Source: Paraburkholderia bryophila (GTDB lineage Bacteria > Pseudomonadota > Gammaproteobacteria > Burkholderiales > Burkholderiaceae). From it: 64,000 bases of DNA. The notes under the pieces are model-generated. The model was not told where the DNA came from and ran no database searches. It saw nothing but the letters and a program-made list of their open reading frames with translations. Below are positions 26,311-34,127 of this stretch, in pieces. How positions within the stretch are numbered: position 1 is the first letter of the stretch; each line of letters starts with the position of its first letter. The stretch spans positions 806,001 to 870,000 of the forward strand of contig NZ_JACCAS010000001.1 of NCBI RefSeq assembly GCF_013409255.1, in the 5' to 3' direction. The translations under genes were made by a program, and so were the position numbers.

Positions 26311-28817
26311 CAGCTCCCCTTGTACTCGGCGGCGCTAGCCGGCGACATCGCGGCGGGCTTCCGGTTCGATGCGGGCGCAGCGGCGGGCGCAGCAGCGGGC
26401 AACGAGGCGCCGCCCGACGCTTTATTGACCGGCGCACCGTCCAACGAAATGGCGGCCTTGGGCTGCTGCTTGACGCCCGGCGGCGGCGCGGTCGGCGCCT
26501 GCCGGACCTGGGCCAGCAGTTGCGCGCAGGGCAGCGGCTTGTTGTTGCTCGGCGCGAGCAGCGGAATCAACGCGGCGAACGGATTGATCAGCCCGAGACC
26601 GATCGCCGCCCCGCCGCGCAACGCCAATGCGGCGGCATTCACGCCAACGTGCGGATCCTTGAAGGTGCCCTTCACGTACAGCGGCGAGCGCAGCGAGAAC
26701 ACCCGGAAGCCCTTGGTGTGCGGATGCACGCCCAGATCCAGGGTCTCGTCCCGCAGATTCACGTTACCGTCGATGTTGATCACCGCGTCGTCTGTATCGA
26801 GCGCGAACACGCGCGAATCGAGCACGCCGTTGGTCGCCACGAAATCGGCGGCCGCGCAGTTGATCTTCACGTCGCGATTGCCGAACAGCTTTTCGTACAC
26901 CACGTTCGCCACGTTCAGGCCCGCCGCTTCCATGATCAGCCGGCTCACGGTACCGTCGGTGACGAGCGCCTTCACCTCGCCGTTCGAGGTCGCCGCCAGC
27001 GCCGCGGGCGAATTGCCGGTCGCGGTCAAAGCGGCGTCGCCGTTGATTTCGCCGAGCGCGTTTTGCATCGTCTTGAAGTTCGGGAACAGTTGCTTGAGCT
27101 TCAGATGCCGCGCCGACGTCGCGAAGCGCCCCTTCAGCGGCGTCGTGCTGCCGTCCAGATGAATATCCGACGCGAGCGAGCCGCCGGCCACGCCGAACTT
27201 GAGCGGTTCCAGCGACAGCACGCCGTCGGTCATCACCACATGCGTATAGAGATCCGTGATCGGCAGATCCGTATTCTTGACGATGCGCCGGCCGGTGAAC
27301 TTCACGTCGGCGTCGATCGCCTTCCAGCGGTCGGTGCGGAACTCCTCGACCGGCAGCGCCTTATTGGACGGCTGCGCGGTCGCGTCGCCGCGCTTGGCCT
27401 TGCTGGCGTTCGAGTCGGCGCCGATCACCGGCGCCAGATCGGCGAATTGCAGCACATGCGACACCAGTTCGCCCTGCAACAGCGGACGCGGCTCACGCGC
27501 GGTATAGGTCAGCGAGCCGTTCAGATCGCTGCCGCCCACCCGGCCTGTAAAATTTTCATACTTGAATACGTTGCCGGTGGACTTGAACTGGCCGACCAGA
27601 CGACCTTCGGTGGCATACGGCGGTGTGTCGGGCAAGGTCACGCCCGTCAGCGAATAGAGTCGCGCCATGCTGTTGCCTTGCAGCCAGAGGCGCAGATCGA
27701 CCGCCGCCAGATGCGCCGGATCGGTGATCGTGCCGACCAGGCCGACGTGCAGATCGCCCGCCTTGACGTCGGCCTGCACCGGGAACGGCCGGTCCGCGTC
27801 CTGCAGGGCCAGCACGCCGCCCACCTTGCCGCTGCCGGACACCGGCGTCTTGTTGTAAGTCCCTTTGATGGTCCAGCCGATGGCGTACGGCGGAATCTCG
27901 CGCTTCGCTGCGCCGCTTGCGTTGGCTTCACTTCCGGCCGTCGCGCTCGACGTCGCCGTCGCGCCCGATGCCGATGCGGCCGCGCTTGCGCCCTCGCTCG
28001 CGCCACCGGCGACCAGCGCGCCCGAAGCGCCCGTGGCCGGCGTGACCCCCGACGCGTTGATCTCCGTCGCTGATGCCCCCGAAGCAGCCGCAGCCGACGC
28101 AGCAGCCGCTTCCGACGCCGCCTGCGCATTAGCCTGCGCGGTCAACTTGCTGGCGCCCGAACGCCCGATAGCCTCCGCCGACGACTTGCGCGACGCCTCT
28201 TCCTGCTGCTTCATCGCTTCGCCGATCGGGATCGGTTGGCCGAGCGTGTCGATCGCCATTTGCAGATCGACCTTTTTCTGCTGATCGGACAGCGCGACAT
28301 TGCCCTTCGCGAACGCGATATCGTGCAGATCGAGCTTCCATTCGGACGGCCCGCTCGACGACGCCAGCTTGAACGTCCAGTTATTGCGCCCGTCGAGCAG
28401 GCGTTCGAGATCGACCGACGGATTCACGAGGTTGATCGCCGGAATCACGATGTCGTGCGCCAGCAGCGGCAGCACCTTGACCTGGAAGTCGATCTCGTCG
28501 AGCGTGGCGAACTGCGGCTGTTTCGTCCAGTCGGGGTTGCCCACCGTGATGTTGGCCGCCGAGAAGCGCGGCCAGGGCACCCAGGCGCGCCAGCCGGTTT
28601 CGCCGACCGGATGCCGCCAGCCGACCTTCAGATCGCCGTTGATCGCGAACGGCCGGCCGATCGCCTGCGTGACCTTGTCGTCGATATAAGGGCGGGCGCG
28701 GTTCCAGTCGAAGGTCAGAATGAAGATCACCAGCGCGGCGATCAGGATCACGATGATCGCGAGTATCCATGCGATGATTTTTCCGATCCGTCGCCCGACT
28801 GTGCTCGATCCTGCCAT
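26310..28817 (-). CDS. AsmA-family protein
   Basis: 835 residues with an N-terminal inner-membrane anchor (KIIAWILAIIVILIAALVIF, about 12-31) and a long periplasmic part. AsmA features include FDWNRARPYIDDKVTQAIGR after the anchor and the C-terminal repeat-like region (INIDGNVNLRDETLDLGVHP, FSLRSPLYVKGTFKDPHVGV). AsmA-like proteins form long beta-grooves thought to move phospholipids between membranes or limit outer-membrane assembly. An Ala/Ser/Gly/Thr-rich tract interrupts the N-terminal half (about 205-310), a likely flexible linker. GGAGCTTTTCA precedes ATG 28817; the frame upstream has no family similarity. It is divergent from fetA. Confidence 0.88.
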   Translation of the reverse strand: MAGSSTVGRRIGKIIAWILAIIVILIAALVIFILTFDWNRARPYIDDKVTQAIGRPFAINGDLKVGWRHPVGETGWRAWVPWPRFSAANITVGNPDWTKQPQFATLDEIDFQVKVLPLLAHDIVIPAINLVNPSVDLERLLDGRNNWTFKLASSSGPSEWKLDLHDIAFAKGNVALSDQQKKVDLQMAIDTLGQPIPIGEAMKQQEEASRKSSAEAIGRSGASKLTAQANAQAASEAAAASAAAASGASATEINASGVTPATGASGALVAGGASEGASAAASASGATATSSATAGSEANASGAAKREIPPYAIGWTIKGTYNKTPVSGSGKVGGVLALQDADRPFPVQADVKAGDLHVGLVGTITDPAHLAAVDLRLWLQGNSMARLYSLTGVTLPDTPPYATEGRLVGQFKSTGNVFKYENFTGRVGGSDLNGSLTYTAREPRPLLQGELVSHVLQFADLAPVIGADSNASKAKRGDATAQPSNKALPVEEFRTDRWKAIDADVKFTGRRIVKNTDLPITDLYTHVVMTDGVLSLEPLKFGVAGGSLASDIHLDGSTTPLKGRFATSARHLKLKQLFPNFKTMQNALGEINGDAALTATGNSPAALAATSNGEVKALVTDGTVSRLIMEAAGLNVANVVYEKLFGNRDVKINCAAADFVATNGVLDSRVFALDTDDAVINIDGNVNLRDETLDLGVHPHTKGFRVFSLRSPLYVKGTFKDPHVGVNAAALALRGGAAIGLGLINPFAALIPLLAPSNNKPLPCAQLLAQVRQAPTAPPPGVKQQPKAAISLDGAPVNKASGGASLPAAAPAAAPASNRKPAAMSPASAAEYKGS

Positions 28818-29042
28818 TGAAAAGCTCCGCTTATTTCTACGTTGCGTATCGCACAGCACGTATCGTGCCCGATTGCGGCAGTTAGCGAGGGTTGTGCGGC
28901 CAGCGGCTCGTGTGGCTTTATCATGCCGCATGGCCCTGCCGCGGACCAGCCGTGATGACCTGAAATTGATGGGCGTCATGGCCGGGTCGCGGCGGCTTTC
29001 GGAACACACCCTCCCCACGCCGAACCACCCCATACCCCACTC

Positions 29043-29822
29043 ATGACCGACGTTCCCTTTGTCCTCGCCGACGGCATTGCCCGCCGCGACGCGCAGCGCG
29101 GCCAGATGCTGTTGCAGCCGACCCGCTTCGCCCTGTACGCAGGCGAGCGCGTCGCGATCACCGGGCCGTCCGGCTCAGGCAAGAGCGTGTTCCTGCGCGC
29201 GCTCGCGCTGCTCGATCCGCTCGATGCCGGACGCATCGTGTGGCATGGCGCGCCGGTGGAACGTGCCGTGATTCCGCGTTACCGACGTAACGTCGCGTAT
29301 ATCCGTCAGCGGCCCGCGTTGCTCGACGGCAGCGTCGAAGACAATCTGCGCTATCCGTTCGAGTTGCGCGCTTATCGCGACGTGCGCTTCGATCGCGCGC
29401 GTGCGGCAAGCCTCGCCGTTCAGGCCGGCCGCGCTGATGACTTTCTCGACAAGCGCGCAAGCGAGCTGTCCGGTGGCGAGGCGCAGATCGCCGCACTGAT
29501 CCGCGTGCTGCAACTCGCGCCCGAAGTGCTGCTGCTCGATGAGCCCACCGCGTCGCTCGACCCGGAGTCGTCGCACGCGATCGAGGGCCTGGTGCACGCG
29601 TGGTTCGACGCCGAGCCGGGCCGTCATGCGTCGATCTGGGTGTCGCACGATCCGGCGCAAGCCGCGCGTATGAGCGAGCGCCATCTGACCATGCGCGCGG
29701 GTGTGCTCGACGAAACGGTACAAGCCGCGCAAGCCACGCAAGCCGCACAAGTCGACCCGACACGCTCCGCCGCGCCGATGCCTCCGGCTTCGCGGCAGGA
29801 CCACCAGGAGCTCGGCCAATGA
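29043..29822 (+). CDS. fetA: ABC transporter ATP-binding protein, FetA type
   Basis: 259 residues. Walker A is GPSGSGKS (41-48), followed by a Q-loop (YIRQRPALLDGSVEDNLRYP), signature SELSGGEAQ, Walker B LLLDEPTASLDPE and H-loop WVSHDPAQ. The last 35 residues are an Ala/Gln/Thr-rich tail not needed for ATPase function. The stop overlaps the fetB start by four bases (ATGA). In E. coli the FetAB pair exports iron and helps survive oxidative stress. The ribosome site upstream of ATG 29043 is poor, so the start is slightly uncertain. Confidence 0.88.
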   Translation: MTDVPFVLADGIARRDAQRGQMLLQPTRFALYAGERVAITGPSGSGKSVFLRALALLDPLDAGRIVWHGAPVERAVIPRYRRNVAYIRQRPALLDGSVEDNLRYPFELRAYRDVRFDRARAASLAVQAGRADDFLDKRASELSGGEAQIAALIRVLQLAPEVLLLDEPTASLDPESSHAIEGLVHAWFDAEPGRHASIWVSHDPAQAARMSERHLTMRAGVLDETVQAAQATQAAQVDPTRSAAPMPPASRQDHQELGQ

Positions 29823-30625
29823 CCCTGCAAAACCTGAGTCTCTGGGACGTCGCGATCGCCGCGCTATTGATCGTCGTGAACGGCGTGGTGTCGGTCGCGC
29901 TGAAGCTCGATCTCGAACGCCAGCTCGCCTGGGCGGCGCTGCGCACCGTCGTGCAGTTGCTCGCGATCGGCTACGTGCTCGGTTGGGTGTTCCGTTACGA
30001 CCACTGGTTCGTGGTGCTGCCGCTGATGATCGTGATGACGCTGATCGCCGGTTTCGCGGGCGCGCAGCGCGGCAGCCGCACGTATGCCGGGCAGCGCGCG
30101 GATAGCGTGCTGTCGATCTGGGTCAGTTCGTGGCTGGTGGGCGCGGTCGGGCTGTTCGTCGTGATCCGGATTCACCCGTGGTACGAACCGCAATATGCGA
30201 TTCCGATCCTCGGCATGATTCTCGGCAATACGCTCACCGGCGTGTCGCTTGGTATCGAACGGATGACCGAGGAATTGACCGCGCGGCGCGACCGCGTGGA
30301 CATGGCGCTGGCGCTCGGCGCGACCCGTTGGGAAGCTGCTCAGGCGCCGGCGCGCCAGGCGGTGCGCGCGGGCATGATGCCGACGCTGAACCAGATGGCC
30401 GTGGTCGGCGTGGTGAGTCTGCCCGGCATGATGACGGGCCAGGTGTTGGCCGGTCAGTCGCCGTTGCAAGCCGTGCGGTATCAGATCGTGATCATGTTTC
30501 TGATCGCGGCTTCGTCGGCCTTGGGGACGGTGGGCGCGGTGCTGCTGACGTACCGGCGGCTGTTTTCCGCGGAACACCGGTTCCTGTCGGCGCGGCTGGT
30601 GGAGCGGGCGGCGGCGCGGCGTTGA
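29819..30625 (+). CDS. fetB: Iron export permease, FetB family
   Basis: 268 residues, an inner-membrane permease of the UPF0014/FetB family (E. coli FetB has 259). Several hydrophobic helices are visible (DVAIAALLIVVNGVVSVALK, VVLPLMIVMTLIAGFAGAQ, LSIWVSSWLVGAVGLFVVI). The conserved cytoplasmic segment ILGNTLTGVSLGIERMTEEL and ALGATRWEAAQAP couple to the ATPase, and VVSLPGMMTGQVLAGQSP is a family hallmark. It overlaps fetA by four bases, so the two are made together. The metal specificity is inferred from the family. Confidence 0.9.
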   Translation: MTLQNLSLWDVAIAALLIVVNGVVSVALKLDLERQLAWAALRTVVQLLAIGYVLGWVFRYDHWFVVLPLMIVMTLIAGFAGAQRGSRTYAGQRADSVLSIWVSSWLVGAVGLFVVIRIHPWYEPQYAIPILGMILGNTLTGVSLGIERMTEELTARRDRVDMALALGATRWEAAQAPARQAVRAGMMPTLNQMAVVGVVSLPGMMTGQVLAGQSPLQAVRYQIVIMFLIAASSALGTVGAVLLTYRRLFSAEHRFLSARLVERAAARR

Positions 30626-30650
30626 GGTGCCACGCCGCTCAGCTCATCCC

Positions 30651-31214
30651 TCAACGCTTCGCGCTAACAGCCACTTCCGTGCCGTCGTTCAGCGTCAGCG
30701 TTTTCGTGCTGCCGTTGACCGGCATCGTGAAACGCAGAATCTGACTGACGCTCACGTCGTTCGGACACTTGAGCGTTTTGCCGCCGGCCGTCACCGTCTT
30801 GATGCCGTGCGGCGTCTGCGCCTGGAAGCTCAGTTGCACGCTCGCGGTGCCGTCGGCGGCGACCACCGGCGCAAAGCGGATCTGCGTCTGACGGATCATC
30901 GCGCCGTTGGTATCGACCGGTAGCGACGCGTAGTTCGGGCAGGCATCCGTCGCCGCGACCGGGCCGCCCGGCGGCACGGTTTTCCATGTGAAGTCGTCCG
31001 ATTCGCCGGAGCGGATCGTGCGCGTTTCCTGGGAATTGCCGAACTGCTTCGACGTGACGCGCACCGTGTAACGGATCGGACCGTCGAGCGCGGATTGGGA
31101 GGTCACCGTGATCGGCGTGGCCGCGTGCGCCGCCGGCACGAGCAGGCCGGGCGCGAACGCGCAAGCGAGAGAAGCGACAACGGACACGGCGGAGAGTTTG
31201 AAGCTGAAGCTCAT
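30651..31214 (-). CDS. Secreted conserved hypothetical protein
   Basis: 187 residues with a typical signal peptide (LSAVSVVASLACAFAPGLLV, cleavage at AHA-A near 32). The mature part is beta-rich: TPITVTSQSALDGPIRYTVR, ACPNYASLPVDTNGAMIRQT and ASVQLSFQAQTPHGIKTVT. Two cysteines in the mature part (about 92 and 150) could form a disulfide. Similar proteins of unknown function are common in Burkholderia; I have a weak association with DUF6013 but cannot confirm it. The gene converges on fetB with a 25-base gap. Confidence 0.72.
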   Translation of the reverse strand: MSFSFKLSAVSVVASLACAFAPGLLVPAAHAATPITVTSQSALDGPIRYTVRVTSKQFGNSQETRTIRSGESDDFTWKTVPPGGPVAATDACPNYASLPVDTNGAMIRQTQIRFAPVVAADGTASVQLSFQAQTPHGIKTVTAGGKTLKCPNDVSVSQILRFTMPVNGSTKTLTLNDGTEVAVSAKR

Positions 31215-31538
31215 ACTGTCACCTCGTTGTTGTGTCGCTGCGTGCCTGTTTCAGCGCGACTGCCAGAGCAACGCCCGGTGCAGGCCGCGCGGTAAGCGGG
31301 CCGCGATGGGCCGGGGCTGGCCTCGCCAGCCGGGTCGCGAGACACGCAACTGTTTTCGCATGATGCGCCACCAGTCTAACGCCTCGCGACGCCGCGCGCG
31401 CTGCGCGGAGATCGGGTGTTACCCCGCTTGCGGCGAAGCGTTTTCTGCGCGTGTGAAGCGGAACCCGCACGACGGCCGGCGCGCATCGCTGCGGCGCCGG
31501 CCTTGCATCGTCAAAGCACGTTCAACCGACGGCGAGGT
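31215..31538. other. Intergenic region with a GC-rich hairpin
   Basis: This 324-base gap lies between two reverse-strand genes. It contains a perfect 9-bp stem GGCCGGCGC/GCGCCGGCC (31474-31502) just downstream of the oxidoreductase stop, a candidate terminator without T-run, and a smaller GGCTGG/CCAGCC hairpin near 31315. The promoter of the secreted-protein gene should lie at its left end. No gene seen. Confidence 0.5.
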
Positions 31539-32555
31539 TCAGAAACCCGTCAGCACCAGCTTGCCGATCGCCCGCCCCGCTTCGAGCAGTTGATGCGCAC
31601 GGCACAGATTCGCGGCATTGATCTTGCCGAGATCCTCGCCGACGGTCGTGCGCAACGCGCCCGAGTCGACCAGACGCGCCACCTCGGTCAGCAGCTTATG
31701 CTGCTCGATCATGTCGGGCGTGCCGAACATCGAGCGGGTGAACATGAACTCCCAGTGGAACGCGGCGCTCTTCGCCTTCAGCAATTCGACCGGCACGGGC
31801 TTGCTGTTCTCGACGATCGTGCAGATGCCGCCTTGCGGTTTGAGCACGTCCGCCGCCGCCGGAAAATTCTTGTCGGTGTCGTTGAACATCAGCACGTAGT
31901 CGACCTGATCGATGCCGAGCTTTTTCAGTTGCGCGGGAATGTCGCCGAAATGATCGACGATGTGATCCGCGCCCAACTCCGTGGCCCACTTCGCCGATTC
32001 GGGACGCGATGCGGTCGCGATCACCTTCAGCTTCGCCAGTTGTTTGGCGAGTTGAATGCCGATCGAGCCCACCCCGCCCGCGCCGCCGAAAATCAGCACC
32101 GTGCGACCTTCGTCCGCGCCTTGCGGCGACACGCCGAGGCGGTCGAACAGCGCTTCCCACGCGGTGATCGCCGTCAACGGCAGCGCGGCCGCGTGCGTGA
32201 AATCGAGCGATGCGGGCTTGTGTCCGACGATCCGCTCGTCGACCAGATGAAACTCGCTATTCGCACCCGGCCGCGTGATGCTGCCCGCATAGAACACCGG
32301 ATCGCCGACCTTGAACAGCGTGACGTCCGGGCCGACCGCGACGACCGTGCCGGCCGCGTCCCAACCGAGAATGCGCGGTTCTTTTTCGACGTTGTCTTTC
32401 GGCGCGCGCACCTTGGTGTCGACCGGATTGACCGAAATGGCTTCGACCTTGACCAGCAGGTCGCGGCCGGTGGCTTCGGGTTTCGGAATGTCGACGTCGA
32501 CCAGGGCTTCGGCGTTGTCGATCGGCAGATAACGGTAGAGACCAACGGCTTTCAT
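31539..32555 (-). CDS. Zinc-type alcohol dehydrogenase-like / quinone oxidoreductase (MDR superfamily)
   Basis: 338 residues. The N-terminal GroES-like half includes EAISVNPVDTKVRAPKD and ILGWDAAGTVVAVGPDV. The Rossmann half has the nucleotide loop FGGAGGVGSIGIQLAKQLA (about 152) and ITAWEALFDRLGV. It belongs to the ZADH/QOR-like branch that uses NADPH to reduce quinones or activated double bonds. The catalytic zinc ligand set of true alcohol dehydrogenases is not evident. AGGAG precedes the ATG. It is divergent from the LysR gene over a 146-base gap, the usual arrangement for a LysR target, so reactive electrophile or quinone detoxification is a reasonable guess. Confidence 0.87.
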   Translation of the reverse strand: MKAVGLYRYLPIDNAEALVDVDIPKPEATGRDLLVKVEAISVNPVDTKVRAPKDNVEKEPRILGWDAAGTVVAVGPDVTLFKVGDPVFYAGSITRPGANSEFHLVDERIVGHKPASLDFTHAAALPLTAITAWEALFDRLGVSPQGADEGRTVLIFGGAGGVGSIGIQLAKQLAKLKVIATASRPESAKWATELGADHIVDHFGDIPAQLKKLGIDQVDYVLMFNDTDKNFPAAADVLKPQGGICTIVENSKPVPVELLKAKSAAFHWEFMFTRSMFGTPDMIEQHKLLTEVARLVDSGALRTTVGEDLGKINAANLCRAHQLLEAGRAIGKLVLTGF

Positions 32556-32701
32556 ACAGACTCCTGTTCGTTCGGATGAGAGGAAGGATCGGTGACGCGG
32601 CGGCGCGCCACGTCGTCGATCCCATGAACGTCATCGTACGGCGATTCTTATTCGCGCAAAACCGGCATAATCTCTGAAACATCTTTTTGATTTTCAGAAG
32701 A

Positions 32702-33655
32702 ATGACGCCTACCGGCCCACTACCCCGATCATCATCCGCCGAACGCGAGCGGCTCGACCTGCTCGACGTCGCGTTGTTCGTGCGCGCCGCGTTGCTCGCC
32801 AACGTGTCGGCGGCCGGCCGCGAATTCGGCTTGTCGGCGGCGGTGGCCAGTTCGCGGATCGCGCAACTGGAAAAGCTCCTTGGCGCCCGATTGCTGCATC
32901 GGACCACCCGCCGCATCAGCCTCACGCAGGACGGTGAAGTCTTCATGACGCGCGCCGAAGCGCTGCTCGATGCCGCGGCCGCCGCGCGCGCGGCAGTTGG
33001 CCGCGGCCAGGCCGAGCCGCAGGGCCGGCTGCGGGTGTCGATGCCGTCGTCGTTCGGGCGCCAGCATGTGTCGCCGGTGATCAGCGAATTCCTGCGCCGC
33101 CATCCTGGCGTGAGCGTCGATTTGCGGCTGACCGATCAACTGGTCGATCTGGTCGACGCCGGGATCGACGTGGCGATCCGGATCGGCGTGCTGAAGGACT
33201 CGTCGCTGGTGGCGCGCCGTCTCGCGGTGAACCGCCGGGTGCTGTGCGCGTCGCCCCACTATCTGGCGGAGCGCGGCACGCCGCGTCATCCGTCGGATCT
33301 GCCGCAGCACGAATGCATGATCCTGTCGGACCAGCGCGACTGGGGTTTCGTGACGCCCGCCGGGCCGCTCGACGTGCGCGTGAGCGGACGCCTCGTGACG
33401 GACAACGGCGAAGTGATCCGCGATGCCTTGCTCGCGGGCTTCGGCATCGCACTTAAATCGACGTGGGACGTGGCGCCGTATCTGCGCAGCGGCGACCTGG
33501 TCAGTGTGCTCGACACGTATCCGCTCGCCGAGCAGGTGGCGATCTGGGCGGTGTATCCGAGCCGCGCTTTCGTGCCGCCTAAGACGCTCGCGTTTATCGA
33601 GTTTCTTGCCGCGCATTTCGGCGATCCGCCGTATTGGGATGCGGCGGATGCGTGA
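32702..33655 (+). CDS. LysR-family transcriptional regulator
   Basis: 317 residues. The N-terminal winged helix (about 18-75) includes ALFVRAALLANVSAAGREFG, AVASSRIAQLEKLLGARLLH and RTTRRISLTQDGEVF. A linker helix and periplasmic-binding-like effector domain follow (GRLRVSMPSSFGRQHVSPVI, VDAGIDVAIRIGVLKDSSLV, FGIALKSTWDV). This is the AaeR/DsdC-like branch common in Burkholderia. It is divergent from the quinone-oxidoreductase gene and probably controls it and itself from the shared gap. ATG 32702 is used. The effector is unknown. A heptamer array begins 22 bases after the stop. Confidence 0.9.
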   Translation: MTPTGPLPRSSSAERERLDLLDVALFVRAALLANVSAAGREFGLSAAVASSRIAQLEKLLGARLLHRTTRRISLTQDGEVFMTRAEALLDAAAAARAAVGRGQAEPQGRLRVSMPSSFGRQHVSPVISEFLRRHPGVSVDLRLTDQLVDLVDAGIDVAIRIGVLKDSSLVARRLAVNRRVLCASPHYLAERGTPRHPSDLPQHECMILSDQRDWGFVTPAGPLDVRVSGRLVTDNGEVIRDALLAGFGIALKSTWDVAPYLRSGDLVSVLDTYPLAEQVAIWAVYPSRAFVPPKTLAFIEFLAAHFGDPPYWDAADA

Positions 33656-33677
33656 GGTTTTTTGAGTGCGCCGGCAT

Positions 33678-33719
33678 GGTCGGCGGTCGGCGGTCGGCGG
33701 TCGGCGGTCGGCGGTCGGC
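33678..33719. repeat. Tandem heptanucleotide array, six GGTCGGC units
   Basis: Six perfect consecutive copies of GGTCGGC occupy 33678-33719. On the reverse strand the array starts four bases after the stop codon of the 107-residue gene. Such heptamer microsatellites can vary in copy number by replication slippage. Confidence 0.97.
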
Positions 33720-33723
33720 GTCG

Positions 33724-34047
33724 TCAATGCTTGCCGCTGCCGCCAGCGCTTTTACCCTTGCCTTTCCCTGCGCCTTTGCCATCGGAATTGACGTCAGCGT
33801 GCGCATCATTCTGGGTCTTCTGCTGATACTCGTCGCCGCCGCGGCGGTCGGTGTCCTTCAGCCCGCGCTCCAGATCGCTATGCGCCTGCTTGCCGACATG
33901 ACGTGGCTCGCCTTCATGTTGCGATTCCGGCTGCTGATCGGCTTCGTGCGGCAAGGGCGCGGACGCCTCCTGCATCGAACGGGGCTGTTTGCTGGCGTGC
34001 GGGTCGGCCTTCCTGTCGCCGTCCGACGATTGCGGTGTGGTCTTCAT
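33724..34047 (-). CDS. Small hydrophilic protein, third gene of the end-joining operon
   Basis: 107 residues, extremely hydrophilic and rich in Lys, Asp, Gln, His and Gly, with no hydrophobic core: MKTTPQSSDGDRKADPHASK, then MQEASAPLPHEADQQPES, DLERGLKDTDRRGGDEYQQK and a C-terminal GKGAGKGKGKSAGGSGKH. It is likely disordered. AAGGAGTCAACC before ATG 34047 is a strong ribosome site. It lies 80 bases after the ligD stop on the same strand, so Ku, LigD and this protein probably form one unit. A role in stress or DNA binding through the Lys-Gly tail is only a guess. Heptamer arrays lie on both sides of it. Confidence 0.72.
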   Translation of the reverse strand: MKTTPQSSDGDRKADPHASKQPRSMQEASAPLPHEADQQPESQHEGEPRHVGKQAHSDLERGLKDTDRRGGDEYQQKTQNDAHADVNSDGKGAGKGKGKSAGGSGKH

Positions 34048-34084
34048 GGTTGACTCCTTGTTGATCGAACGAGGTGATGGGCTG

Positions 34085-34126
34085 GATTGCCGATTGCAGA
34101 TTACCGATTGCCGATTGCCGATTGCC
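34085..34126. repeat. Tandem heptanucleotide array, six GATTGCC-type units
   Basis: Six consecutive heptamers (GATTGCC four exact copies, plus GATTGCA and GATTACC) occupy 34085-34126. On the reverse strand the array begins one base after the ligD stop codon. It differs in sequence from the array near 33678 but has the same period and copy number. Confidence 0.95.
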
Positions 34127-34127
34127 G

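Noticed and set aside
33678..34126. CRISPR-like array at the heptamer repeats
   Set aside because: Units are 7 bp with no spacers and no cas genes nearby; these are simple tandem repeats.
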